Positions 1-11,290 of a stretch of 64,000 bases of DNA are shown piece by piece. How positions within the stretch are numbered: position 1 is the stretch's first letter; each line of letters starts with the position of its first letter. The stretch is from Hysterangium stoloniferum (Eukaryota; Basidiomycota; Agaricomycetes; Hysterangiales; Hysterangiaceae). The stretch lies in contig WHVD01000006.1 of the NCBI GenBank assembly GCA_015178975.1, forward strand, positions 992,001-1,056,000. Reading direction: 5' to 3'. The notes beneath the pieces were generated by a model. It saw nothing but the letters and a program-made list of their open reading frames with translations. It did not search any database and was not told where the DNA came from. Position numbers and translations under genes: made by a program.

Positions 1-345
1 TTGAAAATGCATGATTATATGGGGTTTGTAGGTGTACGATTAGATATATGATAATAGACCAACAAAGATCCTGCTAATTTTTATTTACTTAAACATTCTC
101 GTCGTAGCAATGCAGATATCGTGTGTCCAAATGAAGCGATCAAACCTCCCTGATGAGTATTTCTCGCTTGCACAGGTGGTGAATTGCAACTGTTCACTTC
201 ATGTTCACTACAAAAGCTCAGCCAGATCACTGAACTTAATGCATGACGTATAATTTTGCTGTATATATGGCTTTTTAAAAAGACCATCTTAAATTCTTTC
301 TGATTATATTTTCGTCGAGGTACATTGACTGTACGACCAACAAAC

Positions 346-1661
346 TCAAACCTGAACTGATGAGATGTAGAACCTGGAAAAAGATAAGGCACGCAAGTGC
401 AAACAAAGGAAAGTGACTTGCCATTTGCTAACTGAATATAATAATCAAAATAGGAAATTACGATCAAAATGGTAAGTCTTACTGGTTGGGTCGATAGGAG
501 CTGGGGGCTTCCTGGAGTCTGGAGGGAGGCTTGTGTACGTCTGATCAGTTTTTTTAACTTGAAGGGGGGAGCCATCAACGGTCAGGTTGTAGCTAATAAC
601 AATTAAACACCAATGGGATACTAAGCCTTGTGGTAACGTACATGGACAGGTCGTACGACGGAGTCTTCGCGAGGGCCTCGCTGGCAATAAGACGACGCCA
701 CGCTTCGTGGCATTCATGGATGATTTCCGTGGCGTATTTCTTATTCTTCGCTTCCCCGGAGAACGCAAAAGCATTTTCAGGCTTCCCGTCGGCTGTTCAT
801 TCAAAAGTTAGTGGGGCGGCACAAGTGCAAGCAAGCGGCACGTGCTACTTACGGATCTTGTAGATGCTAAAGTAATAGGGTGAGGCGTCACCCAGGTTTT
901 ATACATGAAAATACTAGGATTGCGCACCGGAACCACTCATTGGTAGCCCTAATCAAGCCGGGTAGGTGTCTCTCGACGTCTTCGATGTCGTTGAGTCTGC
1001 CGGCGAGCGGGTCCTGAATATCGACGACGATGACTTTCCAGTCGGTCTCACCCTCGTCCAAGAGGGCCATGATGCCAAGGACCTTGACTTGTTTGACCTG
1101 GCCAACATAGCCGATCTGCTCACCGATCTCACAGACGTCTAGTGGGTCATTGTCGCCCTTGGCCTTCGTTTCGGCATGGGTGTGGTGAGGATCTTCCCAG
1201 GTCTGCATGATGACATGGGTTAAAAACCAGGCATATGGATCATGACTGGGTGCCAATACCTGAGGGAAAGCACCGTAGTTCCAAATGTAGCCATGGTGGG
1301 GGAAGCAGTTACGGACAAAGCGCAGTTTGCCTCGCTTGACATCCTGCTTGATGGGATTGAAAGTTTCCTCCTTCGAGATCTCCATCTTGGCATTCGTCCA
1401 ACGGGGAACCTCGACAATCATATTGAGAATGCTATTCGCCTGATCGGCGAAGAGAGGGATGTCATGGAAAGGGGAAACGACCGCTCCATTCTGTTCAGTA
1501 TATACTCTGTGTTCTATTGATGATGGGTCAAATAGTTTGCATTGCACCACGTAGGGACCTACCGAGTGTGTTTGGAGCACCAATAATACGGGTGCTGTAT
1601 TCTAAAATATATTAGCCAGTGAGACTTCACAAGCACAATGGACAAGGGACGTACGAGCCAT
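346..1661 (-). CDS. IPP1: Inorganic pyrophosphatase (family I, soluble)
   Basis: Hydrolyses pyrophosphate to two phosphates, which drives biosynthetic reactions forward. Exons (complement): 1655-1661, 1563-1601, 928-1513, 853-866, 642-792, 483-592, 422-431, 346-373; 945 nt, 314 aa, all phases consistent. Family blocks visible in order: [15 protein letters not shown] near the N-terminus, the metal-binding stretch [11 protein letters not shown], then [21 protein letters not shown] (interrupted by an intron) and a C-terminal KWFYIS. The last intron (374-421) has a GC donor; it is the only way I found to restore KWFYIS and the stop. One exon is only 10 nt. A second in-frame ATG at 1725-1727 would add 22 Arg-rich residues without acidic ones, resembling a mitochondrial presequence. 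The family call is secure; the tiny first exon and the start choice are inferred. Confidence 0.9.
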
Positions 1662-2525
1662 TTGTGATGGTAGGTTGGGGTTAAGATGTCGAGCCTGCTG
1701 GGAAAGTCGTCTAAGCGCCGTACTCATATATTGCAATGACGGATCGATGCGTTCCCGGCTGCAGGATTGAGGGTCGACGTAATAAGATACGAGGCTGATT
1801 CGAAACAAGGACTTTTGGCTTAGTCATTCATACGTCTGCACGACGGTAGACCGATTCCGGCTGGTCTCGGAACGATGGCGGGAGGAAGCGAGCCTAGTAT
1901 TTCATTATACTATCGGGCGCTGAAGTGATGTATAGACCATGTAGAATTCAAAATATTGTGTTATAATTACGGTGCTTTGCAGCCCCACCACCTTGTGCGT
2001 CCTTTTTTTTGTCGTGACAGCACTAACTAAACAGGCCTAGGCAGGGGGGTTTTCCTCACGGACCACTCAAATAATGAAAGTATACCAAATTGAAAATATT
2101 CTATGAACAGTTTTTTAAAAAAAAAGCCCAGGGCCCAACGTTTTGGGATGTGCGGAAAGAACTAGAGACTCATATAGCTTTGGGTCTTCTGAAAGATGAA
2201 AATAGGTTATTAAGAAATTTCAATGAAGAGATATTTATTTATTTTATTCGTCTTTGGGTCGGTGGCGTGTCACCAATGTCTCAGCGTCTCTTAAGATTCT
2301 GCGTAAACCAAAGCTTATTTTTATATGTACATAATTAGCGAAATACATCGATGAGATTTTTAAAGGTATGAAAATAGAGTGCCGTGTACAGATGCAGGCC
2401 AGCAAACATGCTAATGCGAATGTGTGTTTTGATGTCATGTATCATGTCGTGGTGGTGGGGAAATATATAGTGCACGCTTGTTCTCTTCCGCGCAGTCAAA
2501 TAACCAACGTATCGTTTTCGCAAAA
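1662..2525. other. Intergenic region upstream of IPP1
   Basis: About 860 bases separate the pyrophosphatase start from the 3' end of the next gene. The part nearest 1661 is the presumed promoter and 5' leader of IPP1. ORFs here are short, low in complexity or AT-rich, and I recognise no gene, RNA or repeat. Confidence 0.5.
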
Positions 2526-5500
2526 TCATATCAGGAACGCCGCATTATCCTGAGTGCGGTCACACCTCTGCGCAATCCTCGTCGCGCCATCTAACGCTCT
2601 TTCCACCATCGCCCTTTCGGGTGAGTTTATAGGCGTTGAGCTTAACAGACCTACAACATAAATAAAACGTCATCGTCAATAAAACATTACCACGACAAAT
2701 GTTTACAAAAACCACCTTTGTACAATAACACATAGCGCATAACCCGCTGCGTCGGCTGTATCGCCAAATCCTCCACGGAAGGTACTTTGCCCCCAATGGA
2801 ACCCGATACAGTACCAGTACCAGTACCGGTGCCCATTCCGGTGGCGGTGGTGGTGCTTGAGCTCGCGCCAATAGAATAACGAGACTTGCGCAGAACCATG
2901 CTGCGCGAAGACCTCTCACGCCACGTCGACAGCGTGCGCGCGCCCTCTCCGGGAGCCGTTGAAGTAGGTGTGCAGCTTTCTTTCGTCGGCGAGCTAGGAG
3001 GCACATCCTCCGTAGCCCTCCCACAAGGATTGTCTTCCAAAATCAACCGACTCGGAGCTTGTGTAGGCGCATCCTTCAAGTTCAAAGCTCCCTTGACCAA
3101 TTTCGGCGTCTTAGAGCTCTTCGCCGCCCCAAACGCACCAAGACTTAGCCTCCGAGTTCTTTCCCCCCTTCTCCGGCCCTCTGGGTGAAAAAGCTCTCCC
3201 ACAATGCCCGACCATGCGACAAAGGCGCTCTCAAGAAGCTCCTGTACGCCCAGGAATGCGAGACTCACGCCCCATGCAGAGGGGTCGTCCGCAAATCGCA
3301 TTGAGAGCGCCTCGGAGGCGGTTACGAGAGCGGGGAGGTATTGGAGCAGAAGTGGAGGTGGATTGGTTAGCGTCTGTCAGGAATCGGGGTGGAGATTAGT
3401 AGTTGTATGTGATGGGAATGAAAAAGGTAGCGAAAGCGAAATAAAAAGGACATACCTCTCCCCTTCGAAGCTTCTCCAACCCCTCCCGGTACGTCGTCTC
3501 AGTTCTTACAATCTCCCTACACACCATCAACGCCTGCCTGGCGCTTAACCACGCCTCCGTCTCCACCTTTCCCCACTCGCACCTTTCCGGTTCCTCTTCC
3601 TGTCCTTCTGCCGTTCCCTCTCCTGGCTCGCCTTTTTCTCCCACCTCACCCGACAATCTCTCCCTCTTTTGATGGGCATGGGCATGGTCAATAAGCTCAC
3701 CACTCCACCCCAGTCCCCAGCCCACACTCCGCAGTCTTTCGAGCTCAGCCAAGAGGGCTTCTTCAGAGGCGTCAGAGACGGCGACGGTCCAGCGGCGGTT
3801 GGAGACTGTACGGAGGAAGGAAGGTGGTGGGGGGTGGGGGGTGGAGGTAAGGTCGTCGTTTGGAGATTCGAGTTCGGGTGTATGTTGCGATTGCGGACGA
3901 GGTTGTGAATGAGGTACCGATTGATAGTCATCACATTTGGATTTGACTTGGAACTTGAGTTGTGTGGAAGGCGAAGCGGATGTGAACCCTGTATATTGTG
4001 CTTGCTCTTGAGATTGGGACTTGCAGAGTGTAGAAGTATGTGCGAAATCAGGTGCGGACTGAGACCGTGCCGTCTCGGAAAACTATGATATTATATTATT
4101 GTAATATGACAAGTCAGTTTCACAAACTCAAACGAAACAAAAAAAATATTTAGACAAGATAAAATAAAACTCACCCTCGCAGCCGGCTTCTCCAACTCAT
4201 CCACCTCCACCTCCCCGCTCCCACCTACCTGCTCCCTTCCAACCTTCCCAGATAAAAACCCCTCTCCTTTACTCCCCTCCAAATCAAGTACCAAAGGCGA
4301 TACTCCCTCGACGGACGGCAATGACAACGATGCCTCCTTCGTCACTGGCCTTTTCTTGATTAATTTTGCGGGTTTGCGGAAGTTTGGCTGGGAATTGGAT
4401 GAAAGTGGTGCGAGTGGTAGGTCGCAGCTGATTGGAGATACGGATAATGATGTTGGAGGTACCGCATTGGATTCTGATGTCGAGGACACGGCCTTGAATA
4501 GTGATGTCAGAGATGCGGGGGTAGATACCGACATTGACATTGACGTCGAGCGATGTATATGTAGGTGCGGGTGCGGGTGCTGCCTCGCCGACCTAGGAAA
4601 TTGGATTTCCGTTTCGACGCGCTGTTCCTTTTTGCTTAAAAGGATGGGAAGTTGGGAGAGCGAGAGAGGTGTGGGAGAGGTATGCGGGTTGACTGGTGTG
4701 GTATTGCCATGACCGTGGTGTGAGTATGGATGAGACGTCTGCGTGCCATGTTCATGTACATGATGAGAATACGAATACGGAGTCTGCGTCCCGTTAGAAT
4801 ATGGCGTACATGCGTCATCGTGATCATATTCCAAGTTCAGGAACTCATGCTCCCGCCGACCAGCGGCATTATGGCCCAATCCTACTGCCGGTACATTAAC
4901 ACTCGTTCCGGAGACATACCCACTCCTATCAGTATCGCCAGTAACTACATCCACGCCCATCTCCATATCCGATATCGAAGGCGAGCAAAGCATCACGCTT
5001 TCACGCCGTCGCTTTTTAAGCTTTCTCTGACCATGTTCGTGCACTTGTGCGTGACAACCGGGGAAGGCACCCGGGCCTGTGGTATCAACGCAGCGAACAG
5101 ATTCTGGGAGTATACATGACATCGGTCGAGGTATGACGTCGTTGTGGTATAAATCTAAGTCGGGCTGCGTGTGGTGGCGATGGTCGTCATCTGAGCCTGA
5201 GATGGGCCACCTGTACTGGTATGTTCCACTCCTCGTTCGTAGCCTATGATCATGACCCGCTACAGTCGCGGCACGTACGATTCTTGTCTTCTCCCGTAGA
5301 AAACTCCCGGTTAATGTCCGCTTGAGACGTTTGCTCCAGGAGAGTTTGTGTGACAACGTAGGTTCGGGTTCGGGCTGAAGTATAGGTGAAGAGGCAGTAG
5401 GATGGGAATACGGAGTCTGACGATGGCATCCGCTTTCTGAGACTGAGCATCCATATACACTATCATGTCCAGTCTCTGAATTCGAAATGGAGTATCCACC

Positions 5501-6268
5501 TATGATTGGAGAATGAGTATAATTATGAGACAGCGTCCAGGTGTGCATACCTCCACTCTTATTCACTGGATGACCGAGCTCAGAGCACCCATAAGCACCA
5601 TATATGCACTGAGGCTCAGAGAGAAATTGACCAAATCTGGATTCGGCTTTCTCTTCCTCTGTTTGGGAGGATATACGGTGCGGGAGATCAGGGGCGGTGA
5701 GTTGAGAAGACGGTTGAGCTTGAAATTGAGGTTGAAGCTGAGGTTGGGCACGTGGTTGACTAGTTGTAAGTTTAGAAATCGGAGTAGGGGCCCTGCGAGG
5801 AAGCTCCGGGAGAGGCTTGTTTAAACGGATATGTGGTTGTCGTGGAGAGGGTATTAGGGTTGATGTAGAAGTCAACGCTGGTGTTGTAGTTATAAATGTC
5901 ATTGAACGACGGCGCGTTGCCAGATGGACATCCGGAAACGACGAGGGGTATTGACCACGACCTCTGTGGATATAGCCGTCTGCTCGAGACTCACGAGGAG
6001 TAAATAAACTCCAACGCCTGTAGTTAACAACAAAGCCTGAGGGTACAGACTTCCGCAGAACGCGTGATTTCCGCTTCTCCGCGGAATCAAGAGACATATT
6101 CACATTTACAGTAACAGCATCGCTGTCACCTGCGATTTTGTGTTTTAGCTGCTGTTCGTAGTGGTAACTAACGCGTCCGTCGTGTGAGGGAGACCGATCG
6201 GATTCGTGGGAGGCGGAAGTATCGCCGCATGTTGATAAATTGGAATCTGCGCGATGAAAAATACGCAT
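2526..6268 (-). CDS. RhoGEF (DH/Dbl-homology) domain protein with long disordered N-terminus
   Basis: Predicted guanine-nucleotide exchange factor for a Rho/Cdc42-type GTPase. Exons (complement): 4175-6268, 3456-4082, 2716-3373, 2526-2650; 3504 nt, 1167 aa, phases consistent. The first ~700 residues are Ser/Pro/His-rich and low in complexity. The DH domain begins around the segment ALMVCREIVRTETTYREGLEKL, runs through LLQYLPALVTASEALSMRF, and ends with the conserved QPTQRVMRYVLLYK followed by a final helix (ERAMVERALDGATRIAQ). Between the middle and last helices lies a ~110-residue low-complexity insertion containing a (TG)n peptide. No PH domain follows; the protein stops soon after the DH domain. 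Function is inferred from the DH motifs only. The start is the first ATG of a long open frame and could lie in an earlier exon. Confidence 0.75.
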
Positions 6269-6878
6269 TGAGAAGCGGTTGCTATGATCGTAGTCGTCGT
6301 GCTCGTCGTCGTTGGAAAAGCAGAAGTAAGTACACTCAGCCTGTCGTCATAGCCAATACACGTACTGCGGACACCGAACATCCCTTGGCTTATTTGCAAT
6401 TTCAAATATAATGACACTTCGAAATAATGTGATGAGTGTGACCAAATGTGGTTTTGTTCACCGTCGAACTTTTTTCAAGTGTCATTATTTTTGAAAATTG
6501 CAATAATATCCCTTCCTTTCATCTTTACAAATATTTTATTCTAAGTAAATCTCTCCCTACACTACCCGCTATTCCTTGGAGTTCCTGAGGTCCTTCGGCG
6601 TGAATTATAACATGAGAATCTTGTATTGGCGTTCAGTCACGGAGTTCACAATACATGCCAATATCCGAACGGTATTACCCTTGTCTCCGGACACTATTAG
6701 ATCTTCACATTAAATATAGCAGATATGTAACTTAGGTAGCTTGCTGAAATTACTAGTGCACCGCAGGAGCTACATACTAGCATAAGCGCAGGATCCATAT
6801 TTCCAGGAGTGATATTAATCAAGTAAAGGCTTGATCAGGCTTGGTCGATCAAGATATTACGTCATCACGAATTTACTC
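6269..6878. promoter_or_regulatory. Divergent intergenic promoter region
   Basis: About 600 bases between two divergently transcribed genes (RhoGEF-like on minus, thioredoxin on plus), so both promoters should lie here. I see no clear TATA box or named operator. Confidence 0.4.
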
Positions 6879-7632
6879 ATGTCTACCATCGTGGACCTCA
6901 CATCCCTCCAGCAGCTCTCGTCAATCCTCTCATCTTCAAAAGATAAACTCACAGTAAGAGCTGCACACTTTGATCTTAGGAATAGAACTCTTCATTATCA
7001 CGAGACTTAGGTTATAGATTTCCATGCGTCATGGCAAGTACCCTGGCATCCCTTGCAGACACGAAAGCTGATTGTTGGTACCAACTCGTCTATTTTCTAT
7101 AGGTGTGGCCCTTGCCACGCAATTGCACCAGTTTATGAGAAGCTTTCCAAGGAGTATAAGAATGTGAATTTTTTGAAATGCGATGTGGATGCGGCGCAGG
7201 AGGTCGCTGGAGAGTATAGCGTCAGAGCGATGTGAGTATTCATATTCATTCTGCCAATTTCTTGTGTTGATGTTTGCCTACGATGGCGTGCAGGCCAACA
7301 TTCGTGTTTTTGAAAGGATCAGTGAAGGTCGATCAGGTCCAGGGTGCCAATCCCCGGTGAGTGATCGGTACAATACTCGTTTTATTTGCATATGCCCTAA
7401 TCTCCCCGTAAGAGCGCTCGAATCAACGATCAAAACTCACGCTGGAAGCGGGCCTGCGTCGACCGGTGCATTCACAGGGAAAGGCCAAACACTCAGCGGT
7501 TCATCATCAAAGTCAAACGTAACATCCACGCCAGGGCCTGTCTCTGGGTTAACCAACCTAGACCCTCAAGTGAAGATATTCCTGGGCTTAATTGGAGTAT
7601 ATCTTGTATTGTGGTATTTTAATTCTGCGTGA
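6879..7632 (+). CDS. Thioredoxin with C-terminal membrane anchor
   Basis: Disulfide reductase of the thioredoxin fold. Exons: 6879-6953, 7011-7033, 7103-7231, 7294-7356, 7413-7632; 510 nt, 169 aa. The active site is WCGPC. The Trp codon is split by an intron (7034-7102) with a GC donor; only that splice gives WCGPC. The conserved cis-Pro follows in MPTFVFLKG. After the ~105-residue thioredoxin domain comes a Gly/Ser-rich linker and a hydrophobic C-terminal helix (KIFLGLIGVYLVLWYF), so the protein is probably tail-anchored with the thioredoxin domain in the cytosol. Which membrane is unknown. It is longer than the usual ~105-aa cytosolic thioredoxin because of this tail. Confidence 0.88.
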
Positions 7633-8102
7633 TGAGCTACAGGACTGTTGGGAAGGCGTGATGTAAATCGTTACATATATAAACCTTTTTATTATCTACT
7701 ACATGGTTCAATTAGTCGTTTGCCCCTATACAAGTTCAATGGCTTGTTGGTGGTTGGTCTTTTTATTTAAAAAAAAAATTAAACTATATTCTCTAAAGGG
7801 CTGCGCCATGCCATGCCGTTGACTTTAAATACACATTTATATAGCTATGTTTGTGTCCAATGTGACATAGGTTAATTGTGCATCGGCCCTAAGGGCAAGC
7901 GAGTCTCAGTGAGAGAGCAAACATGGATGTGGGAGTGGATGTGTGCCTCAACAGCCGTGTTGGCACTGTCTCTCTTCTCTGGCAGCTTTGAGCCTTGCGT
8001 TGTTCCGTTGCACAAGGTGAGGAGTCCATCACTTTCTGGCCTTCGTGCTGGTCTATGCCGCCGGGTTCTTCTGGTCTACCAATCTGGTAGCAAGGTGTTC
8101 TG

Positions 8103-8567
8103 TTACAGTGATCCCATCTTTGCAGGTTTTGGTCGATGTTCATAAACCACTTCCTCGTCCCATGTGCCCTCTGTGTCGGCAGTGTTTCGTTTAGGCTTCT
8201 TTGCATAGTCTCCCTTTCGCCATGCTGTCTCGAGAGTCTTTGCACTTTTGTCATCACCTCGTACATTTATTTCATTCTGATTCAGCAGATCCGGTATGTC
8301 TCGCTCGTCTCTCAAATCTGCCCAATGAAGGAGTTGCTGTCGTCTCCCGCATTCCGTCATATCGCTCCGAGGTTTTCGGGGTTGCACAAAAAAATTTGCG
8401 TGTGTTGTCAGGGTAACACTTTTGATATCGCGCGTTCGCTGCTTTGAATACAAGACATTCGCGCCACCATGGTGTGTGCCCTTGAACCTAGCAGTTTGCA
8501 CACCTAAATTTGGTTTCTTTACGTTGTGAGGATCGATGTGAACCTGCACAAGTGCCCCATTCATCAT
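8103..8567 (-). CDS. Possible small hypothetical protein
   Basis: A 154-residue open frame lies in the ~1.5 kb between the thioredoxin gene and the TFIIB-like gene. Its C-terminal half is strongly charged and soluble (for example WRKGDYAKKPKR and EEVVYEHRPKP), which looks more coding-like than the competing frames. I recognise no family. There is no clear intron or promoter evidence, and a shorter antisense-frame ORF overlaps it. The rest of 7633-9106 shows nothing else I can support. Confidence 0.25.
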   Translation of the reverse strand: MMNGALVQVHIDPHNVKKPNLGVQTARFKGTHHGGANVLYSKQRTRDIKSVTLTTHANFFVQPRKPRSDMTECGRRQQLLHWADLRDERDIPDLLNQNEINVRGDDKSAKTLETAWRKGDYAKKPKRNTADTEGTWDEEVVYEHRPKPAKMGSL

Positions 8568-9106
8568 TGTCTTGTATGCAATCTTCCGCTAGGTGTCTGG
8601 ATATACCTTGATGTTTGTGACATCGGGGCACAGGGCTCAGAAGCATAGGGTAATTCAATTCATGACCGACTAGACCGTCGCTCACTTAGACCTATAAACC
8701 AGACACTCTAGATAGCGTTAGACGAGCATTGGATGACTGCTAATATTAATAGACTCATTCCCAACGCCAGGTGTCGTACGTTGAATAATGAAATTGAGAC
8801 TTACTTGAATAGAAAATATCTTGGATAGCGAAATAGTGGTTTTGCCCGAAACCACGCATCTAGGATTGATAATTTTGTATGACGTCAGATCACTCACGTA
8901 GATGTTTGCGAACAGACCGTCGCGAAAAAAATGAACGCGGCGTCTGGATGGATCCAAGAAGGTATAAAAATTTAATGCTCATGTCTATTATATTCATAGC
9001 AAAACATTCGGATACTCACATCAAGATGGAAATTCGCCCCCTCGAAAAATAGTCCAGAAAAGTGCCTGGATAAATCCTACACGAAAAATATATAGTAGGA
9101 AGGGCA

Positions 9107-10936
9107 TTACCACTCGCCCATAACATCAAAATTGTCAGCATCGCCAATGGTTTTGTCAGCGAACGGTGAAGCTTCCCTCCATTGCCCGATAATATGTTCA
9201 TCAGAAGATAACTCGGCGTCGATGTCGTCCTTATTACTTCCGATATTTTCCCAAAAGGTAGGATCTATACCATCTTGATCCCCAGGTAATGATGATTTCG
9301 AGAAGACCTTCTCTGCTGGTTCAGAGCCGTTCCAACCGAGTATATGTTGCAATTTTTGCACCTCATCTTCATCCCGTATGAGGCTCTCTAGTTCATCTAC
9401 CCCAAACAATTCATCGTCCGTGATTTTATCCTCCCCTCCTCGCGCTTCGACTAGTAGCTGTAGACGAGTGGGTCTACAAGCACCGGGAAATGTTGAGGAT
9501 GTCAAGATCCTCTGCAGTATGTCGTCGTTTGGACCTTCGACCATACGTCGATTGCTGTAATCAGCTGAAAGATGCATTGGGGAGAGCAAAGAAAGAGATG
9601 CAAGATCGACCTGAGTCAGGAGTGGTTTGCATCGTGCGGGGCGAGTGGGACGGAGCGCTCTAGAGCAGCGAGAAGGCTCAACGTCTTCGGAGCGTTTCCG
9701 TTTCCGTCCAGATCCATCCGTTGACTGCAACAATTCATCTGCACTTGTGGAGTCATCCGAGTCTTTAGCATATTCCAGTGCTGTAGAGTATGGACTCGCC
9801 ATCTGTCGTGACCTCCGTGACAATTGAATATTCTCCCGAAATTGTACGATATCCTTCATTCCCATCGCTATCATGTCTCGCTGACTAGATTTTCGCCTCT
9901 TCTTTCCCATAATGTTGTCAGGGTGATTTGGACCGATCAACCAAGGCACATCTGTCAACCACTGCTCAAGGACTTTGGATATATCGCGATAATGGCAAGT
10001 CACAAGATGTTTCGTCGCACCAACTTTCGCTCCAAGCTCCTTGGCCAGGACTGGATAAGAAGGGAGTGAAGACGCCGCCTGGCCTTCTAGAGCCAGAATA
10101 AATATGGCACAAGCCATGGGGCATACGGATGCTCCCAAGTAAGATGAGAATTCTTCCAACTGTGAGATAAGAGCGGCAAGGGATGACGCAAGTCGGAGTA
10201 CAGATGCAGGAGAAAGTGGTTTCAGTATTTCAACAAGTGCCCTGGGAAGTAGAGAGTTCGTCGAGTTAACCAGAGCGGCCACGTAGGCTTGGAGAGTAGG
10301 CAGGAGAGACAACGGCTCAAACGGTGGGACTTCAATATTAAGGAGGGTGCACAAATATGTGAATTTGCGACATAGGGCCGTTGGAGAAACGTCCATGAGT
10401 GACTAAATAGCGTAAAACATGAGATTAAATAAAGGAAGGTAACATCGTACATACTGCGACATGAGTAAAGAGTGCACTCTTCTTGTTTTCCCTGAGGACA
10501 ATAATTATACAGGCTCCGGCCACAAGAACAGACGTCTTCCCCCATCTGTAATTATGACGGGACTTTGCTTGTTCAAAGAGTGTACGAGCACGGGGTGCCA
10601 ATCCAGCGCATGATAGCCTTGTTAAAGTGGTAACAATAAACTGATCCATCGCGGTCTACGCCTTAATCAGTATGGGATCTATAGCAGCAGCCTCTTAACA
10701 CATACCATATATCGCCTATCTCTATCCTCCTGATTCGACTGTCCTACAAGCCCGCCACCCACTCGTCTCAAGCTCTTTAGTGTTGTAGGTCCAAAATAGA
10801 GGGAGCTGCCACTGATTTCATCATGACTGAGGACATCTCCATTGGCCACTGTCCCACATGTTGTACATAGAACTGCTTGAGCACTTCCTTCGAATTCTGT
10901 AGCGCCTTTACATCCTGGAACCCTACAACGGCCCAT
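9107..10936 (-). CDS. TFIIB/BRF-like transcription factor
   Basis: Predicted general transcription factor of the TFIIB/Brf type. Exons (complement): 10706-10936, 10455-10655, 9107-10402; 1728 nt, 575 aa. The N-terminus has a zinc ribbon with pairs C-x4-C (CRVPGC) and C-x2-C (CTTC). Two cyclin-like repeats follow: one around RARTLFEQAKSRHNYRWGK, then LMDVSPTALCRKFTYLCTLL and an adjoining helical region. The C-terminal half is acidic and disordered; I do not see the Brf1 homology block, so a Brf1 assignment is not made. The 3' end is uncertain. An alternative donor (GTTATG) just before the stop starts a 48-nt phase-0 intron leading to further candidate exons down to about 8720. Confidence 0.65.
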
Positions 10937-11290
10937 GAAAATTGGAAACTTCAGGAAGACTGAAGCTTAAAGGTGGGCTCTGACTAATCTTCTATTCTGT
11001 CATGTGATCTGAATTTTTTTAATAGTTCGCGTTGATAACGTGTTGCGTTGCAGTGTGATAACCCAAGTAAGAAAAACGATAGACTGAGGTTTAGTGTAGC
11101 CTCTTCAGTTTAATCACGGGTCATGTCACTACTTCGCTTTCTTTGAGAGCTAGAACCCAGGATCTCATAGGAAATTCTTTTACGTGTATATTATGAGTCA
11201 CATTGTAGTACATTATGGAAGGGTAGTACGTCTGCTCTCGACCTTTTTTTTAAGATGTCAAATCATACAATGCATTCGGTGGACGAAGCC
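10937..11290. other. Intergenic region upstream of the TFIIB-like gene
   Basis: About 350 bases between the start of the TFIIB-like gene and the end of ALG9; both genes are on the minus strand. I see no motif I can name. Confidence 0.4.

Noticed and set aside
374-482. Reading the 3' end of IPP1 as one long open frame
   Set aside because: The continuous frame loses KWFYIS and continues into unrelated residues; two short introns restore the known C-terminus.
2090-2338. 82-codon ORF upstream of the RhoGEF gene's 3' end
   Set aside because: Short, poly-A derived lysines, no recognisable motif and no neighbouring exon candidates.
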